Positions 16,542 through 26,248 are shown, counted from the stretch's first letter. The stretch is 64,000 nt of DNA from Epsilonproteobacteria bacterium tcs-49 (GCA_002049495.1 LLYS01000008.1:35023-99022); one strand, 5' to 3'. Numbers and translations: made by a program. Notes: generated by a model from the sequence alone, not told the origin.

Positions 16542-17094
16542 ATATCTCCTTTATCTCTTCTCGTATGGTTTGCGGAATAAACCGTTCATCTAAATTGCGG
16601 CGGAGTTGCGTGGCACTGATATCCACATCCACCTGCAGGGTTTTGTAGCGGCTGCTGCCTCTGCCCTTCCGTGTGGCGACGACCCACTCCACCAGTGTAT
16701 CGAGCTCTTCGAAGTTGTGCCATCTATGCAGGCTGTTCAAATTGTCGCTTCCGATAATAAAGTATATTTTATCATATTTTCGGCGAAAGTGGCGTACGGT
16801 CTCGATGGAGGGGACGGAGCGCTCCTGTTTTATCTCAAAATCGCTGACGACGACTCCGGGAAGATCGGTCGTGATCTTTTTGAGCCACCCGTAGCGCTGC
16901 GCCCCGCTTGCAACGACGCTCTCTTTAAAGGGGTTGAGGTGGTTGGGGATGACGAAAAGCTTTTGGATATCGAGGGTGCGCAACGCCTGTTTGATCACTT
17001 CCAAATGCCCCGTATGCGGGGGGTCGAAACTGCCTCCGTAGAGGGCTATGCGATTTACAATATGTAATCCTTTATTTAAACTGAAATTTACCAA
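16525..17094 (-). CDS. nadD: Nicotinate-nucleotide adenylyltransferase
   Basis: The protein has the nucleotidyltransferase motif GGSFDPPHTGHLE and the second motif ISATQLRRNL (ISSTxIR type). It makes deamido-NAD from nicotinate mononucleotide and ATP. The only standard start codon before the motif is TTG 17094, giving 189 aa, but that codon lies 2 bases after a minus-strand TATAAT and would be upstream of the mRNA start. An in-frame ATT at 17061, 6 bases after AAAGGA, would give MVNRIALYGGSF, which matches where NadD proteins normally begin. The start is therefore unsettled; the gene identity is not. Confidence 0.9.
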   Translation of the reverse strand: MVNFSLNKGLHIVNRIALYGGSFDPPHTGHLEVIKQALRTLDIQKLFVIPNHLNPFKESVVASGAQRYGWLKKITTDLPGVVVSDFEIKQERSVPSIETVRHFRRKYDKIYFIIGSDNLNSLHRWHNFEELDTLVEWVVATRKGRGSSRYKTLQVDVDISATQLRRNLDERFIPQTIREEIKEIYGKQS

Positions 17095-17095
17095 T

Positions 17096-17108
17096 ATTAT
17101 AGTATAGT
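17096..17108. promoter_or_regulatory. Overlapping divergent -10 boxes (nadD and gap)
   Basis: The minus strand reads TATAAT (17096-17101) toward nadD. The plus strand carries two tandem TATAGT hexamers (17098-17108) toward gap. The two promoters share bases, so they could interfere with one another. Confidence 0.45.
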
Positions 17109-17141
17109 ACGGTCAAAATTTTATCACAATAAAGGTAAAAA

Positions 17142-18143
17142 ATGGCAGTAAAAGTAGCGATCAACGGCTTTGGAAGAATCGGGCGAAGTGTAGCCCGTAT
17201 TATTGAAAAACGCGATGATATCGAACTTGTGGCGATCAACGATACCGCAAGCGAAGAGATGATAGAGTATTTAACCCGGTTTGATTCGGTTCACGGCATC
17301 TGTGACGATGAGGTGACGGTTCAAGACGGATACCTTCACTTAGGCGATACGAAAGCGAAGCTTTTCAATGACAGAGACCCCAAGAACCTTGACTTCGCGG
17401 GATGCGGCGCGGAAGTGGTTTTGGAGTGTACCGGAGTGTTTTTGACCCGCGAAAAAGCGCAGGTACACCTGGACAACGGTTGTAAAAAAGTGGTTTTCAG
17501 CGCCCCGGCAAAGGATGACACCCCTACCTACGTTCTGGGGGTAAACGAACAGGATTACAAGGGTGAAGCGATCATTTCAAACGCCAGCTGCACGACCAAC
17601 TGCCTGGGACCCGTAGCCAAGGTGATCGACGACGCATTCGGGATCGAAAAGGGTTTGATGACGACGATCCACTCCTATACCAACGATCAAAGCATCCTTG
17701 ATGTGAAGCATAAAAAGGATAAAAGACGCGCCAGAGCGGCGGCGGTGAATATGATCCCCACCACTACGGGCGCGGCAAAAGCGATGAAGCTGATCATGCC
17801 CCACCTCGACGGGAAACTGCACGGCCAGAGCGTGCGCGTACCCACGCCCAACGTCTCCATGGTCGATCTGAACGTGGTGGTGAAAAAAGACGCTACGAAA
17901 GAGGATGTCAACGCCGTTTTACGCACCCGGGCCCAGGGGGAGTTAAAGGGTATCATCGAGATCGATGAGCAGATGAAAGTTTCCCAGGATTTGCAGGGCA
18001 ACCCGGCAAGCTCCATCGTCGCCAGCGATTTGACGCAGGTGGTTGATGGCAACATGCTCAAAGTGATGGCGTGGTACGACAATGAGTGGGGCTACTCCCA
18101 CAGACTCGTGGATATGGCCGTATACGTGGGCCAAAACGGTTAA
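17142..18143 (+). CDS. gap: Glyceraldehyde-3-phosphate dehydrogenase, type I
   Basis: A 333-aa enzyme with N-terminal Rossmann motif NGFGRIGR, the catalytic SNASCTTNCL with C150, and a closing WYDNEWGYSHR segment. An aspartate in AINDTA (D34) suggests NAD preference. It interconverts glyceraldehyde-3-phosphate and 1,3-bisphosphoglycerate. AAAGG precedes the ATG. It leads a gap-pgk-tpiA run (9-base gap, then 4-base overlap). In this phylum these enzymes mainly serve gluconeogenesis; that is family knowledge, not seen here. Confidence 0.96.
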   Translation: MAVKVAINGFGRIGRSVARIIEKRDDIELVAINDTASEEMIEYLTRFDSVHGICDDEVTVQDGYLHLGDTKAKLFNDRDPKNLDFAGCGAEVVLECTGVFLTREKAQVHLDNGCKKVVFSAPAKDDTPTYVLGVNEQDYKGEAIISNASCTTNCLGPVAKVIDDAFGIEKGLMTTIHSYTNDQSILDVKHKKDKRRARAAAVNMIPTTTGAAKAMKLIMPHLDGKLHGQSVRVPTPNVSMVDLNVVVKKDATKEDVNAVLRTRAQGELKGIIEIDEQMKVSQDLQGNPASSIVASDLTQVVDGNMLKVMAWYDNEWGYSHRLVDMAVYVGQNG

Positions 18144-18152
18144 GGCGAAGCG

Positions 18153-19355
18153 ATGCGATTAAAGTCGATTAAAGAGTTGAATATTGAGAAAAAGAAGGTT
18201 TTTATCCGTTGCGATTTTAATGTACCCCTTGATGATTTCGGCAATATTACCGACGACAGACGAATCCGGTCCGCGATAAATACGATCCGCTACTGCATAG
18301 ACCGCGACTGCAAAATCATCCTGGCCAGTCACCTGGGCCGCCCCAAGGGAGAGATCAACGCCAAATACTCCCTGGCTCCCGTGGCAAAACGGCTGCATAG
18401 TATTTTGAAGCAGGAGGTGCTTTTGGCAAAGGATTGCATCGGCGATGATGCCAAAGCCAAAGCCGCCGCCTTGAGTGAAGGGGAGATTCTCCTGCTTGAG
18501 AATCTGCGCTTTGAAGCGGGCGAGACGAAAAACGACGCCTCCATGGCCGAAGCTCTGGCTTCCATGGCCGAAGTCTATATCAACGACGCTTTTGGCGTAA
18601 GCCACAGGGCCCACGCTTCGGTGGAGGGGATTACGCACCACTTCGACAGCGAGAGCAAAGCGGGAGGCTTCTTGCTGCAAAAGGAGATCGAATTTTTCTA
18701 TCAATTGCTCAAAAAACCGGTGCGCCCCTTTGCCGCTATCGTAGGCGGCAGCAAGGTTTCGGGCAAGCTGCAGGCGCTGACCAATCTGCTGCCCAAGGTG
18801 GATAAACTGCTTATCGGCGGCGGCATGGCTTTTACCTTTTTGAAAGCTCTCGGCGAGGACGTGGGCGCTTCGTTGGTTGAGGATGAGTTGATCGAAGATG
18901 CAAAAAATATCATGGATGAAGCCAAACGTCTGGGGGTGAAGTTTTACCTGCCCGTGGACGTGGTGGCCGCTGAGAAGTTCAGTGAAGACAGCGTGATCAA
19001 GTTTGTCACCGCCAAGGAGATTCCGCAAAACTGGATGGGGCTGGATATCGGCCCGGCGACGGTAAAGCTTTTTACCGAAAGCCTCAACGACGCGCAAACC
19101 GTCCTTTGGAACGGTCCCATGGGCGTATATGAGATGGATAAATTTTCCAAAGGCAGCCACAAACTTTCCCATGTGGTCGCCCAGGCGCACGCAACGACCG
19201 TCGTCGGCGGCGGCGATACGGCGGATCTTGTGCAAAGAACGGGAGATGATGAGGAGATGACCTTTATCTCCACCGGCGGCGGAGCGAGTCTGGAACTGCT
19301 TGAAGGCAAGGAGCTTCCCGGCGTGATCAACTTGATGGTAAAGGATGAGATTTGA
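18153..19355 (+). CDS. pgk: Phosphoglycerate kinase
   Basis: A 400-aa, full-length protein. The N-terminus has [20 protein letters not shown], followed by [10 protein letters not shown] and [13 protein letters not shown]. The C-terminal nucleotide domain has [11 protein letters not shown] and [13 protein letters not shown], all canonical. It exchanges phosphate between 1,3-bisphosphoglycerate and ADP. It lies 9 bases after gap, and its TGA overlaps the TTG start of tpiA. Confidence 0.97.
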   Translation: MRLKSIKELNIEKKKVFIRCDFNVPLDDFGNITDDRRIRSAINTIRYCIDRDCKIILASHLGRPKGEINAKYSLAPVAKRLHSILKQEVLLAKDCIGDDAKAKAAALSEGEILLLENLRFEAGETKNDASMAEALASMAEVYINDAFGVSHRAHASVEGITHHFDSESKAGGFLLQKEIEFFYQLLKKPVRPFAAIVGGSKVSGKLQALTNLLPKVDKLLIGGGMAFTFLKALGEDVGASLVEDELIEDAKNIMDEAKRLGVKFYLPVDVVAAEKFSEDSVIKFVTAKEIPQNWMGLDIGPATVKLFTESLNDAQTVLWNGPMGVYEMDKFSKGSHKLSHVVAQAHATTVVGGGDTADLVQRTGDDEEMTFISTGGGASLELLEGKELPGVINLMVKDEI

Positions 19356-20050
19356 TTTTCGCGGCGAACTTTAAGACCAACCATACGCGCAGTTCAACGG
19401 CGAGCTACCTGCAGCAGCTTGACAGCTTTATGCAGTTCCAACCCGAGGAGAGCCGCTGCATGGTTTTCCCGCCTTTGACGGCGCTGGATAGTTTCGGTTT
19501 GAAGCGGGTGGAAGTAGGTGTGCAAAATGCGTACCCGATGCAAAAAGGTTCCATGACCGGTGAAGTGGGAAGTGAACAGCTCGAGGAGTTCGGTGTGGGT
19601 TCAATTATTCTCGGACACAGTGAACGGCGCCATAAACTGGGGGAGACCCAGGAGCTTATCGCACAGAAGTACGAGTATTTCAAAGAGCGGGAATTTACGA
19701 TCGTCTATTGTATAGGAGAGCCTTTGGAGGTGCGAAAAAGCGGGGATTTGAAAGAGTACCTGGGATCGCAGCTGGAAAATATCGACCTGGCGTATGAGAG
19801 GTTGATCATCGCGTATGAACCGGTCTGGGCGATCGGGACGGGGGAGAGCGCGGATCGCGAAACCATCGCGCAAACCCACGATATGCTCCGCCAGATGGTG
19901 GGAAGCGTACCGCTGCTTTACGGCGGCAGCGTCAAACCCGACGGGATTCAAGAGATCACGGGTATCGAAAACGTAGAGGGGGTGCTTGTGGGCAGTGCCA
20001 GTTTGGACGTCAAAAGCTTTGAAGCGATCATCTCCAACGCACAGGCGTAA
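19352..20050 (+). CDS. tpiA: Triosephosphate isomerase
   Basis: A 232-aa TIM barrel with the substrate lysine in [10 protein letters not shown], the electrophile histidine in [11 protein letters not shown], the catalytic glutamate in [11 protein letters not shown], and the phosphate loop YGGSVKPDG. It is about 20 residues shorter than the Escherichia coli enzyme; short forms are usual in this phylum. It starts at TTG overlapping the pgk stop, so expression is coupled. Confidence 0.95.
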   Translation: MIFAANFKTNHTRSSTASYLQQLDSFMQFQPEESRCMVFPPLTALDSFGLKRVEVGVQNAYPMQKGSMTGEVGSEQLEEFGVGSIILGHSERRHKLGETQELIAQKYEYFKEREFTIVYCIGEPLEVRKSGDLKEYLGSQLENIDLAYERLIIAYEPVWAIGTGESADRETIAQTHDMLRQMVGSVPLLYGGSVKPDGIQEITGIENVEGVLVGSASLDVKSFEAIISNAQA

Positions 20051-20087
20051 GTTTTACCCGAGTAATGCTATACTAACAAAAATTTAA

Positions 20088-20915
<828 letters not shown>

Positions 20916-20926
20916 AGCGATCCTAC

Positions 20927-20943
20927 GGCCCCTTTTCGGGGCT
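20927..20943 (+). terminator. Possible terminator after fabI
   Basis: GGCCCC-TTTTC-GGGGCT makes a short GC-rich stem-loop directly after the fabI stop. The following T content is poor, so it may be a weak terminator. Confidence 0.45.
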
Positions 20944-20988
20944 TACTCCTAATTCAATATTTTAATCGATCTTTAATATATATTTTGA

Positions 20989-20994
20989 TATCAT
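20989..20994 (+). promoter_or_regulatory. -10 box of the rpsF-ssb-rpsR promoter
   Basis: ATTTTGATATCAT has the TTTTGA upstream extension plus a TATCAT hexamer, the same arrangement as upstream of rplU (TTTTGATATTAT), suggesting common control of ribosomal protein genes. Confidence 0.5.
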
Positions 20995-21047
20995 TGCGGT
21001 TTTAAACCTTGCTCTAGCGATAGGGCTATAAAACCACAAGGAGAATT

Positions 21048-21380
21048 ATGAACTGTTATGAGAGTCTGTTTGTAGTAAAACCTACACTGACAGAGGAAGA
21101 GACGAAAGAGCAGATCGCGAAGATCGAAGGCATCATCAGCGGCAACGGCGGTGAAATCGTATCCAAAAGCGATATGGGAACACGCAACCTTGCTTACGAG
21201 GTAGAGGGAAACAAAAGAGGTTACTACACGGTACTGTATTTCAAAGCACCGTCTTCATTGGTAGCCGAGCTTGAAAGAAACTACAGAATCAACGAAAACG
21301 TTATCAAATTCCTAACGGTAAAATTCACAACCAAAAAAGAGTTGCAAGAGTTTGAAAAAATGTCTGCCAACGCTAAATAG
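21048..21380 (+). CDS. rpsF: 30S ribosomal protein S6
   Basis: A 110-aa S6 starting MNCYESLFVVKPTLTEEE, with the typical GTRNLAYEV and KRGYYTVLYF segments. S6 binds S18 in the central domain of the 30S subunit. RBS AAGGAG precedes the ATG. It leads the conserved rpsF-ssb-rpsR operon, with 18 bases to ssb. Confidence 0.96.
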   Translation: MNCYESLFVVKPTLTEEETKEQIAKIEGIISGNGGEIVSKSDMGTRNLAYEVEGNKRGYYTVLYFKAPSSLVAELERNYRINENVIKFLTVKFTTKKELQEFEKMSANAK

Positions 21381-21398
21381 GACACAATAGGATACTTC

Positions 21399-21911
21399 AT
21401 GTTTAACAAAGTAATATTGGTTGGAAACTTGACAAGAGATATCGAGATGCGATACTCGCAAAACGGTTTGGGCATCGCCAAAGTAGGCATCGCCACCAAC
21501 AGAAGATTTAAAACCCAGCAGGGGGAGCAAAAGGAGGAGGTGTGCTTTGTAGACCTCTCCATGTTCGGACGAACCGCAGAGATCGCCAACCAATACTTAC
21601 GCAAGGGAAGTAAAGTACTGATTGAGGGACGCTTGGTATTGGAGCAGTGGACCGATCAGCAGGGGCAGAAGCGAAGCAAGCACAGCATCGCCGTGGACAA
21701 CCTGCAGATGCTTGATAGCAAAGGTGAAAACAGCGGCATGGGTTCAGGCGGATACGACGCACCCGGCCAGGGCGGTTACAACCAGGGATCAAGCTATGAT
21801 CAGGGGGGATATTCCCAACCGCAAAATGCGGCACCGCAGCCCCAAAGACAGGCTCCGCAAAAAGAGGAGATTCCCGAAATCGATATCGACGAGGACGAGA
21901 TCCCGTTTTAG
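21399..21911 (+). CDS. ssb: Single-stranded DNA-binding protein
   Basis: A 170-aa protein. The N-terminal OB fold (about residues 1-105) starts MFNKVILVGNLTRDIEMRY. A Gly/Gln/Pro-rich disordered tail follows, then the acidic tip ending DEDEIPF that recruits repair and replication partners. It lies between rpsF and rpsR, the usual place for ssb in many bacteria. Confidence 0.96.
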   Translation: MFNKVILVGNLTRDIEMRYSQNGLGIAKVGIATNRRFKTQQGEQKEEVCFVDLSMFGRTAEIANQYLRKGSKVLIEGRLVLEQWTDQQGQKRSKHSIAVDNLQMLDSKGENSGMGSGGYDAPGQGGYNQGSSYDQGGYSQPQNAAPQPQRQAPQKEEIPEIDIDEDEIPF

Positions 21912-21940
21912 AAAACACTTAAAAAGACAAAGGTAAGAAA

Positions 21941-22204
21941 ATGGCTGAAAGAAGAAAATTCAAAAAAAGATACTGCAAATATTGCGAAGCGAAAATCGAT
22001 TTTATCGATTATAAAGATTTGAAAAGCTTGAAGCACTCTTTGAGCGAAAGATATAAAATCATGCCCAGAAGATTGACTGGCAACTGCAAAAGACACCAGG
22101 ATATGGCGTCTCAAGCGATCAAAAGAGCAAGAGAGGTTGCTTTTATTCCATACATCGTTGATAGAAAGAACGTTGTAGAAACTCCCTTTGACTACATCAA
22201 GTAG
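21941..22204 (+). CDS. rpsR: 30S ribosomal protein S18
   Basis: An 87-aa S18, basic, with [14 protein letters not shown] (the cysteine pair in YCKYCEAK is the potentially zinc-binding form) and [11 protein letters not shown]. It partners with S6 from the same operon. AAAGGT precedes the ATG. A strong stem-loop lies just downstream. Confidence 0.96.
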   Translation: MAERRKFKKRYCKYCEAKIDFIDYKDLKSLKHSLSERYKIMPRRLTGNCKRHQDMASQAIKRAREVAFIPYIVDRKNVVETPFDYIK

Positions 22205-22221
22205 TCGACCCCCGCGGGGTT

Positions 22222-22240
22222 AAAGGGCATAGCGCCCTTT
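22222..22240. terminator. Bidirectional hairpin between rpsR and hisG
   Basis: AAAGGGC-ATAGC-GCCCTTT is a perfect 7-bp stem with a 5-base loop, preceded by the palindrome CCCCGCGGGG. It lies between convergent genes and its A/T ends can serve both strands. Confidence 0.65.
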
Positions 22241-22249
22241 GGCCGACGC

Positions 22250-22870
22250 TTACTTCCTGTTTTCCACCACCGATTTCAACTGTTCGTAGAGCTTTAAAAT
22301 TTCCATCTTTTTCGCATAGAAACTTTGCTTGTTGGCGATGAGATGCGCGGAGGATTCCATGATGGTTTCACCGACTTTCAAGCCGTTTTGGCGCATGGTA
22401 TTGCCCGTTTCGACGATATCGACGATGACGTCGGAGAGTCCCACGATGGGTGCCAGCTCGATGGAACCGTAGAGTTTGACCACCTCCGCGCCGATCGCTT
22501 TTTTCGCAAAGTAGTTTTTGGCGATATTGGTCATCTTCGTCGCCACCTTGATCGATGCCCGGTCGTAATCCATCTGCTCCTCGGCTTTTAAGCCGATTGC
22601 GACTTTACATTTGCCGATTCCCAAGTCCAGCAGTTTGATCAGGTCCAGCTCCTTCTCCTCGATGACGTCCAAACCGACGACGCCGATGTCGGCAGCCTGG
22701 TGCTCTACATATGTGGGGACGTCCTGGTTACGGACAAGGAGAAATTTGAAACTGTCCATCTCCAGTATCAATTTCCGGTCGTCGAATTCAAACTTTTTAT
22801 CGAAGATGGTTTCAAACATCTCCAGGGTTTCTTCAGCTATGCGTCCTTTGGGAAGGGCAACAGTTAACAT
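22250..22870 (-). CDS. hisG: ATP phosphoribosyltransferase, short form
   Basis: A 206-aa catalytic subunit. It starts LTVALPKGRIAEETLEMF and carries the PRPP-binding stretch IVDIVETGNTMRQNGL. It joins ATP and PRPP in the first step of histidine synthesis. The regulatory C-terminal domain of long HisG is absent, so the family predicts a need for HisZ, which is not in this window. It overlaps coaX by 7 bases and is last in the minus-strand operon starting with the yfgM-like gene. Confidence 0.94.
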   Translation of the reverse strand: MLTVALPKGRIAEETLEMFETIFDKKFEFDDRKLILEMDSFKFLLVRNQDVPTYVEHQAADIGVVGLDVIEEKELDLIKLLDLGIGKCKVAIGLKAEEQMDYDRASIKVATKMTNIAKNYFAKKAIGAEVVKLYGSIELAPIVGLSDVIVDIVETGNTMRQNGLKVGETIMESSAHLIANKQSFYAKKMEILKLYEQLKSVVENRK

Positions 22871-23463
22871 TCCAATCCTTTCATCATTCCTTGAAACACG
22901 AGGGTTTCATCATAGATACTGTTTTCAAAGAGTTTACTTAAAAATTTACCGTCTCCGCCGGTGAAATAGATCTTTCCCCTTGCGGTGGTTTGGATCATAC
23001 TTTTAATGGAGCTGATAATGGCGTAATTGACGGCATCTTTTGTATTTTGCGGCAATACACCCAGCTCCACGTTGGGGTTGAGTGTGACCGCAAGTTTGGG
23101 CGAGATGGAGTGGTAAGCCCCCATCATCGCCTGCATCCCCGGGAGGATATAGCCGCCAAGGTGTACGCCGTTTTGCATCACATCGACGGTCACGGCGCTG
23201 CCCGCATCGACGATCACGCCGTCGGTGACGGCCATGCACACCGCTTTTCTATCGATTCCAAGACCCAGGTAGCTGGTGTCGAGTTCGATCTTTTCTGCGA
23301 TGTCGGTCCAGTTTTTCGGGATATCGGTATAGTTGTTATTGACACTGATATAGTAGACCCGTTCCGAACCGTAACGCTTTAAGCCTTCGGAGACTTCAAA
23401 GGAGCGTACCGCCCCCTTTTGATAAACTTTGATGTAACTATTTCCAATATCAGCTAATATCAT
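22864..23463 (-). CDS. coaX: Type III pantothenate kinase
   Basis: A 199-aa ASKHA-fold kinase, short even for CoaX. It starts LADIGNSYIKVY (phosphate 1 motif) and has VDAGSAVTVDV (phosphate 2) and GGYILPGMQAM, then a late TGGDGKFL adenosine-type motif. It phosphorylates pantothenate in CoA synthesis and, unlike CoaA, is not feedback-inhibited by CoA. It lies between a small unknown gene (14-base overlap) and hisG. Confidence 0.92.
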   Translation of the reverse strand: MILADIGNSYIKVYQKGAVRSFEVSEGLKRYGSERVYYISVNNNYTDIPKNWTDIAEKIELDTSYLGLGIDRKAVCMAVTDGVIVDAGSAVTVDVMQNGVHLGGYILPGMQAMMGAYHSISPKLAVTLNPNVELGVLPQNTKDAVNYAIISSIKSMIQTTARGKIYFTGGDGKFLSKLFENSIYDETLVFQGMMKGLEC

Positions 23464-23779
23464 AGACGACCCAATCCAGTGCTTCTAGTTTCGCCCGCGC
23501 TTTGGAGCAGATGGGCGCTTGCAGGTAGAGGTAGCGTTTTTTGATAACCACCTCTTTTACCCGCTGCAAGCGCTCTACCAATTCCTCGAGCTCCATTACC
23601 TCCTTTTGGAGAATGCGCGAACTTTTTTGTACTGCAATTATAGCATTATAATACTGTTTTGTATCAACGCCGAAGTAAATTTTTACCCTTTTGCGGCTCC
23701 CCAGTTCTTTGGGTGCAACCGTCTGCAGCGATTTAAAAATCTTTTTACGTGCCGCGAAGTATTCCACTAACGCTTTCAT
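23450..23779 (-). CDS. Conserved small protein, unknown function
   Basis: A 109-aa basic protein I do not recognise. The middle (about residues 50-75, with MELEELVERLQRVKEVV) reads as an amphipathic or coiled-coil helix. The only cysteine is near the C-terminus (APICSKARAKLEAL). It overlaps xer by 4 bases upstream and coaX by 14 bases downstream, and has a normal ATG start, so it is a translated member of the operon rather than a chance frame. Confidence 0.75.
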   Translation of the reverse strand: MKALVEYFAARKKIFKSLQTVAPKELGSRKRVKIYFGVDTKQYYNAIIAVQKSSRILQKEVMELEELVERLQRVKEVVIKKRYLYLQAPICSKARAKLEALDWVVYDIS

Positions 23780-24600
23780 CTATTCTCCTTAAGCGGATGG
23801 TATTGTTCGATCGTATCTTTAAGGTTTTCCTGCCTGATGTGGGTATAGATGCTCGTAGTCGTGATATCGGCGTGCCCCAGCAGCTCCTGCACCACCCGCA
23901 GATCCGCACCCCCCAGGATGAGCGAGGAAGCGAAACTGTGGCGCAGAAAGTGCGGACTGACCCCCAAAGCGCTTTTGACGATCTTGAAAGCGCTGATGCG
24001 GCTGATGGGCGCACCTTTGTAGTTGAGCCAGAGATGAGCCGACCGCGATCGGCGCAGCTGCAGGTAGTATTCCAGCGCTTCAAGCGCCGCGGGGGCAACG
24101 GGGACGAGGCGCTGCTTCTGGTTTTTGGCAAAGCGGATGCGCAGCCACCCCTGTTCCAAATCATCCTTCTGTACGGCTATCGCTTCACTGACCCGGCACC
24201 CGGTGGCGTAGAGAAAGAGGCAGAAGGCGTAATCCCGCGCCCCGAGCTCCTTCGTGCGGTCCAGCTGTTCAAGGCGCTGCGAAATCTGCTCGTAGGTGAG
24301 GAATTTGGGCAGGGATTTGGGCAGTTTCGCCATGGGCAGATTGAACTGTTCAACCTGCATCTGCATCTCGTCGCAAAAGTGTAAAAAGGCGTTGATGCTG
24401 GCCAGTTTGCGGTTGAGGGTTTTTTTGTTGTCGAATCGGCTCAAAAAGTTGATTGTCTTATCGCTGTCGATATGCTGGATCGGTTCCCCGGCAAAGGCTT
24501 CATATTGCCGAAGGTCGCTCATATACGACTGCACGGTCAGTTCGGAGCGCGCCTTGGTAATGGTGACATACTCCTCAAAAGCTTCGAGGATGGCACTCAT
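23776..24600 (-). CDS. XerC/D-type tyrosine recombinase
   Basis: A 274-aa integrase-family recombinase. The N-terminal SAM-like core-binding domain covers about residues 1-95. The catalytic domain has Arg in ATGCRVSEAI, His-x-x-Arg in SPHFLRHSFAS, His in LLGHADITTTS and the nucleophile Tyr in SIYTHIRQ. It is embedded in a housekeeping operon with 4-base overlaps on both sides, which argues for a chromosomal Xer function (dimer resolution) rather than a mobile element. The phylum typically uses a single XerH; whether this is it cannot be settled here, so I give no symbol. Confidence 0.88.
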   Translation of the reverse strand: MSAILEAFEEYVTITKARSELTVQSYMSDLRQYEAFAGEPIQHIDSDKTINFLSRFDNKKTLNRKLASINAFLHFCDEMQMQVEQFNLPMAKLPKSLPKFLTYEQISQRLEQLDRTKELGARDYAFCLFLYATGCRVSEAIAVQKDDLEQGWLRIRFAKNQKQRLVPVAPAALEALEYYLQLRRSRSAHLWLNYKGAPISRISAFKIVKSALGVSPHFLRHSFASSLILGGADLRVVQELLGHADITTTSIYTHIRQENLKDTIEQYHPLKENR

Positions 24601-25553
24601 AGAGCGTAGCAGTCACCGCCGTAGTAAAATACCCCCTCGTTGAGAAAGGAGAAGTCCTCGATGGCGTCGTCGAGTTCGTATACTCTGGCATCGAGTTCCT
24701 GGTTCAGCTGGATCATATAGCCCGCTTTTTCGATGGCGTAGATATTGCCCTGGATCAACACCGCATCTACGAAATTGGCGAATTTGAAATAGTTTTCGAT
24801 CTTGATAGAGAGTTGCTCATCGGCTTTATAAACATAGCCGTCCTTTGTCAGGATGTAGATATGGTCTACGCCCGTGACGATTTTGGCGACCGGTTTGCTC
24901 AGGCGGTTGACCATCCCCGCTCCAATGGAGAGGATGTCGCTTGAGGTTGCGGCGATCAGGGTGTCGTTGATCACATCAAGGTAGATGATATTGTTAAACT
25001 GCCCCTCCGGGGTGACGGTGATTTCGCGGATGATCTCGTTGTCTTTGGTGACCATCAGCTTCCCGTCAAGGGTGGCAAAGATGATCAAATCATCCACTTT
25101 GACCGGCTTCTGTGCCCGGATATTGATGGAGTTCACACTTTGGGATATGTTTTGAAACAGCATCCTTTTGCGCTCCATGTCAAAGATCCCGTAGCGGTTG
25201 CTTTGGGTGATGAAACACAGTTTGCCGTCGATCAAGGAAGCGCTGATAACGCGATCTTGCAAAGTGATCTTTTCCCCGCCGACGAGGACGTTGCCGTGTT
25301 TGTCCGCGAAGATGGGTTGAACGTCGTCACTGATAAATTTATACCCCTCGGGCAGCTCCCCCTCGCCGTAGAAGGATGCGTAGCTGTTATCTTCAAACGT
25401 CGCCCCGTATTTTCCGATATCTTTAATATCTTCGCAGGAGCGATCCTCCAGATACCCCTGGGTGTTTTCGGGTTCAAAACTCTTTTTGCTCGAACATCCC
25501 GATAGCGCCAAAACAAGTGCCAGCGCTCCCGCCGTCAATACTCCTTTTGTCAT
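24597..25553 (-). CDS. BamB-like beta-propeller lipoprotein
   Basis: A 318-aa protein. Its signal peptide ends in a lipobox (LALSGCSSKK), and it then shows repeated beta-strand units with pattern DGKLxxxT, as in IDGKLCFIT, LDGKLMVTK and KDGYVYKAD, consistent with a PQQ/WD-like propeller. BamB is the propeller lipoprotein of the outer-membrane barrel assembly machine. The upstream gene is YfgM-like, and yfgM-bamB adjacency is conserved in gamma-proteobacteria, which supports the reading. Residue-level similarity to BamB is weak, so I leave the symbol empty. Confidence 0.72.
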   Translation of the reverse strand: MTKGVLTAGALALVLALSGCSSKKSFEPENTQGYLEDRSCEDIKDIGKYGATFEDNSYASFYGEGELPEGYKFISDDVQPIFADKHGNVLVGGEKITLQDRVISASLIDGKLCFITQSNRYGIFDMERKRMLFQNISQSVNSINIRAQKPVKVDDLIIFATLDGKLMVTKDNEIIREITVTPEGQFNNIIYLDVINDTLIAATSSDILSIGAGMVNRLSKPVAKIVTGVDHIYILTKDGYVYKADEQLSIKIENYFKFANFVDAVLIQGNIYAIEKAGYMIQLNQELDARVYELDDAIEDFSFLNEGVFYYGGDCYAL

Positions 25554-26128
25554 TACCGCGCCTTTGCCAGATAGTGCATCAAGATATCGACGTTGGGGGC
25601 CAGGGTGGAATCTTCGGGGATTTTGGCAAGCGCCGTTTTGGCTTCGTCGAATTTGTGTTTTTTAAGCAGGTGGTACCCCTCGATCAGCAAAGCCAACTCC
25701 TCATACAAACCGGTGTAGTTTTGCAACTGTTTCTCTCCGAGCAGCTTGTGGTAGTTGGCGATATCTTTGATCTCTTTGCTTGCGTTATACTGGGTCGCAT
25801 CCTTGTATTTTTTCTCTTTGATCGCCTGATTAAGCAGGAAAAGCTGGTACATTTTTTCATTGTTTTCTTTCAGGGTTTGCAGCGCCTTGTCGTCGGAGGG
25901 GTTTTCTTTCAGTGCCAAAAAGGCTTCGTTCGCCGTTTTGAGTTTGGCGTGTTGCAAGTAGGTGTTGATATAGGTGCCCGCCACCGCTACGATAACGACG
26001 GTCAAGATGGAGATGATATGCAGCTTGTATTTTTTAAAAAATTGTTCCGATTTTATGAAATTACTGAGCAGTTTTTCCTCGCCGCTGAGTTCTGCTTGTA
26101 CGTTTTTGATCTCATCTTTTATACTCAA
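25553..26128 (-). CDS. YfgM-like tetratricopeptide membrane protein
   Basis: A 191-aa protein with a cytoplasmic N-terminus (about residues 1-33), one membrane helix (about 34-53, LHIISILTVVIVAVAGTYI), then a helical TPR-type periplasmic domain. In other bacteria YfgM associates with the SecYEG/PpiD exit site and is encoded next to bamB, as here (1-base overlap). It starts at TTG, 6 bases after AAGGAG. It heads a long minus-strand operon down to hisG. Confidence 0.75.
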   Translation of the reverse strand: MSIKDEIKNVQAELSGEEKLLSNFIKSEQFFKKYKLHIISILTVVIVAVAGTYINTYLQHAKLKTANEAFLALKENPSDDKALQTLKENNEKMYQLFLLNQAIKEKKYKDATQYNASKEIKDIANYHKLLGEKQLQNYTGLYEELALLIEGYHLLKKHKFDEAKTALAKIPEDSTLAPNVDILMHYLAKAR

Positions 26129-26199
26129 ATGCTTCTCCTTGGGACTGTTTTAGGCGTGTTCAAAGCTTTTTAAAGCAACCCTAAAGTATTTCTACTAAT

Positions 26200-26205
26200 A
26201 GTATA
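26200..26205 (-). promoter_or_regulatory. -10 box for the yfgM-bamB-xer-coaX-hisG operon
   Basis: Minus-strand TATACT within CTTTTCGATATACTATT, with a T-rich upstream extension, about 70 bases before the TTG start of the YfgM-like gene. Confidence 0.4.
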
Positions 26206-26242
26206 TCGAAAAGATTGTTAATTTTAATGCAAATTTTGCTAC

Positions 26243-26248
26243 TATCAT
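26243..26248 (+). promoter_or_regulatory. -10 box of the gatC promoter
   Basis: TATCAT preceded by TTTTGCTAC, about 40 bases before the gatC start and divergent from the yfgM-side promoter. Confidence 0.4.

Noticed and set aside
18159..19235. A 358-aa open frame on the minus strand
   Set aside because: It lies fully antisense to pgk, which has all family motifs; composition is His/Gln-rich shadow.
23749..24384. A 211-aa plus-strand frame
   Set aside because: It is antisense to the xer gene, which carries the full catalytic set.
23776..24600. Phage or integron integrase marking a mobile element
   Set aside because: Embedded by 4-base overlaps in a housekeeping operon; no att repeats, tRNA or phage genes nearby.
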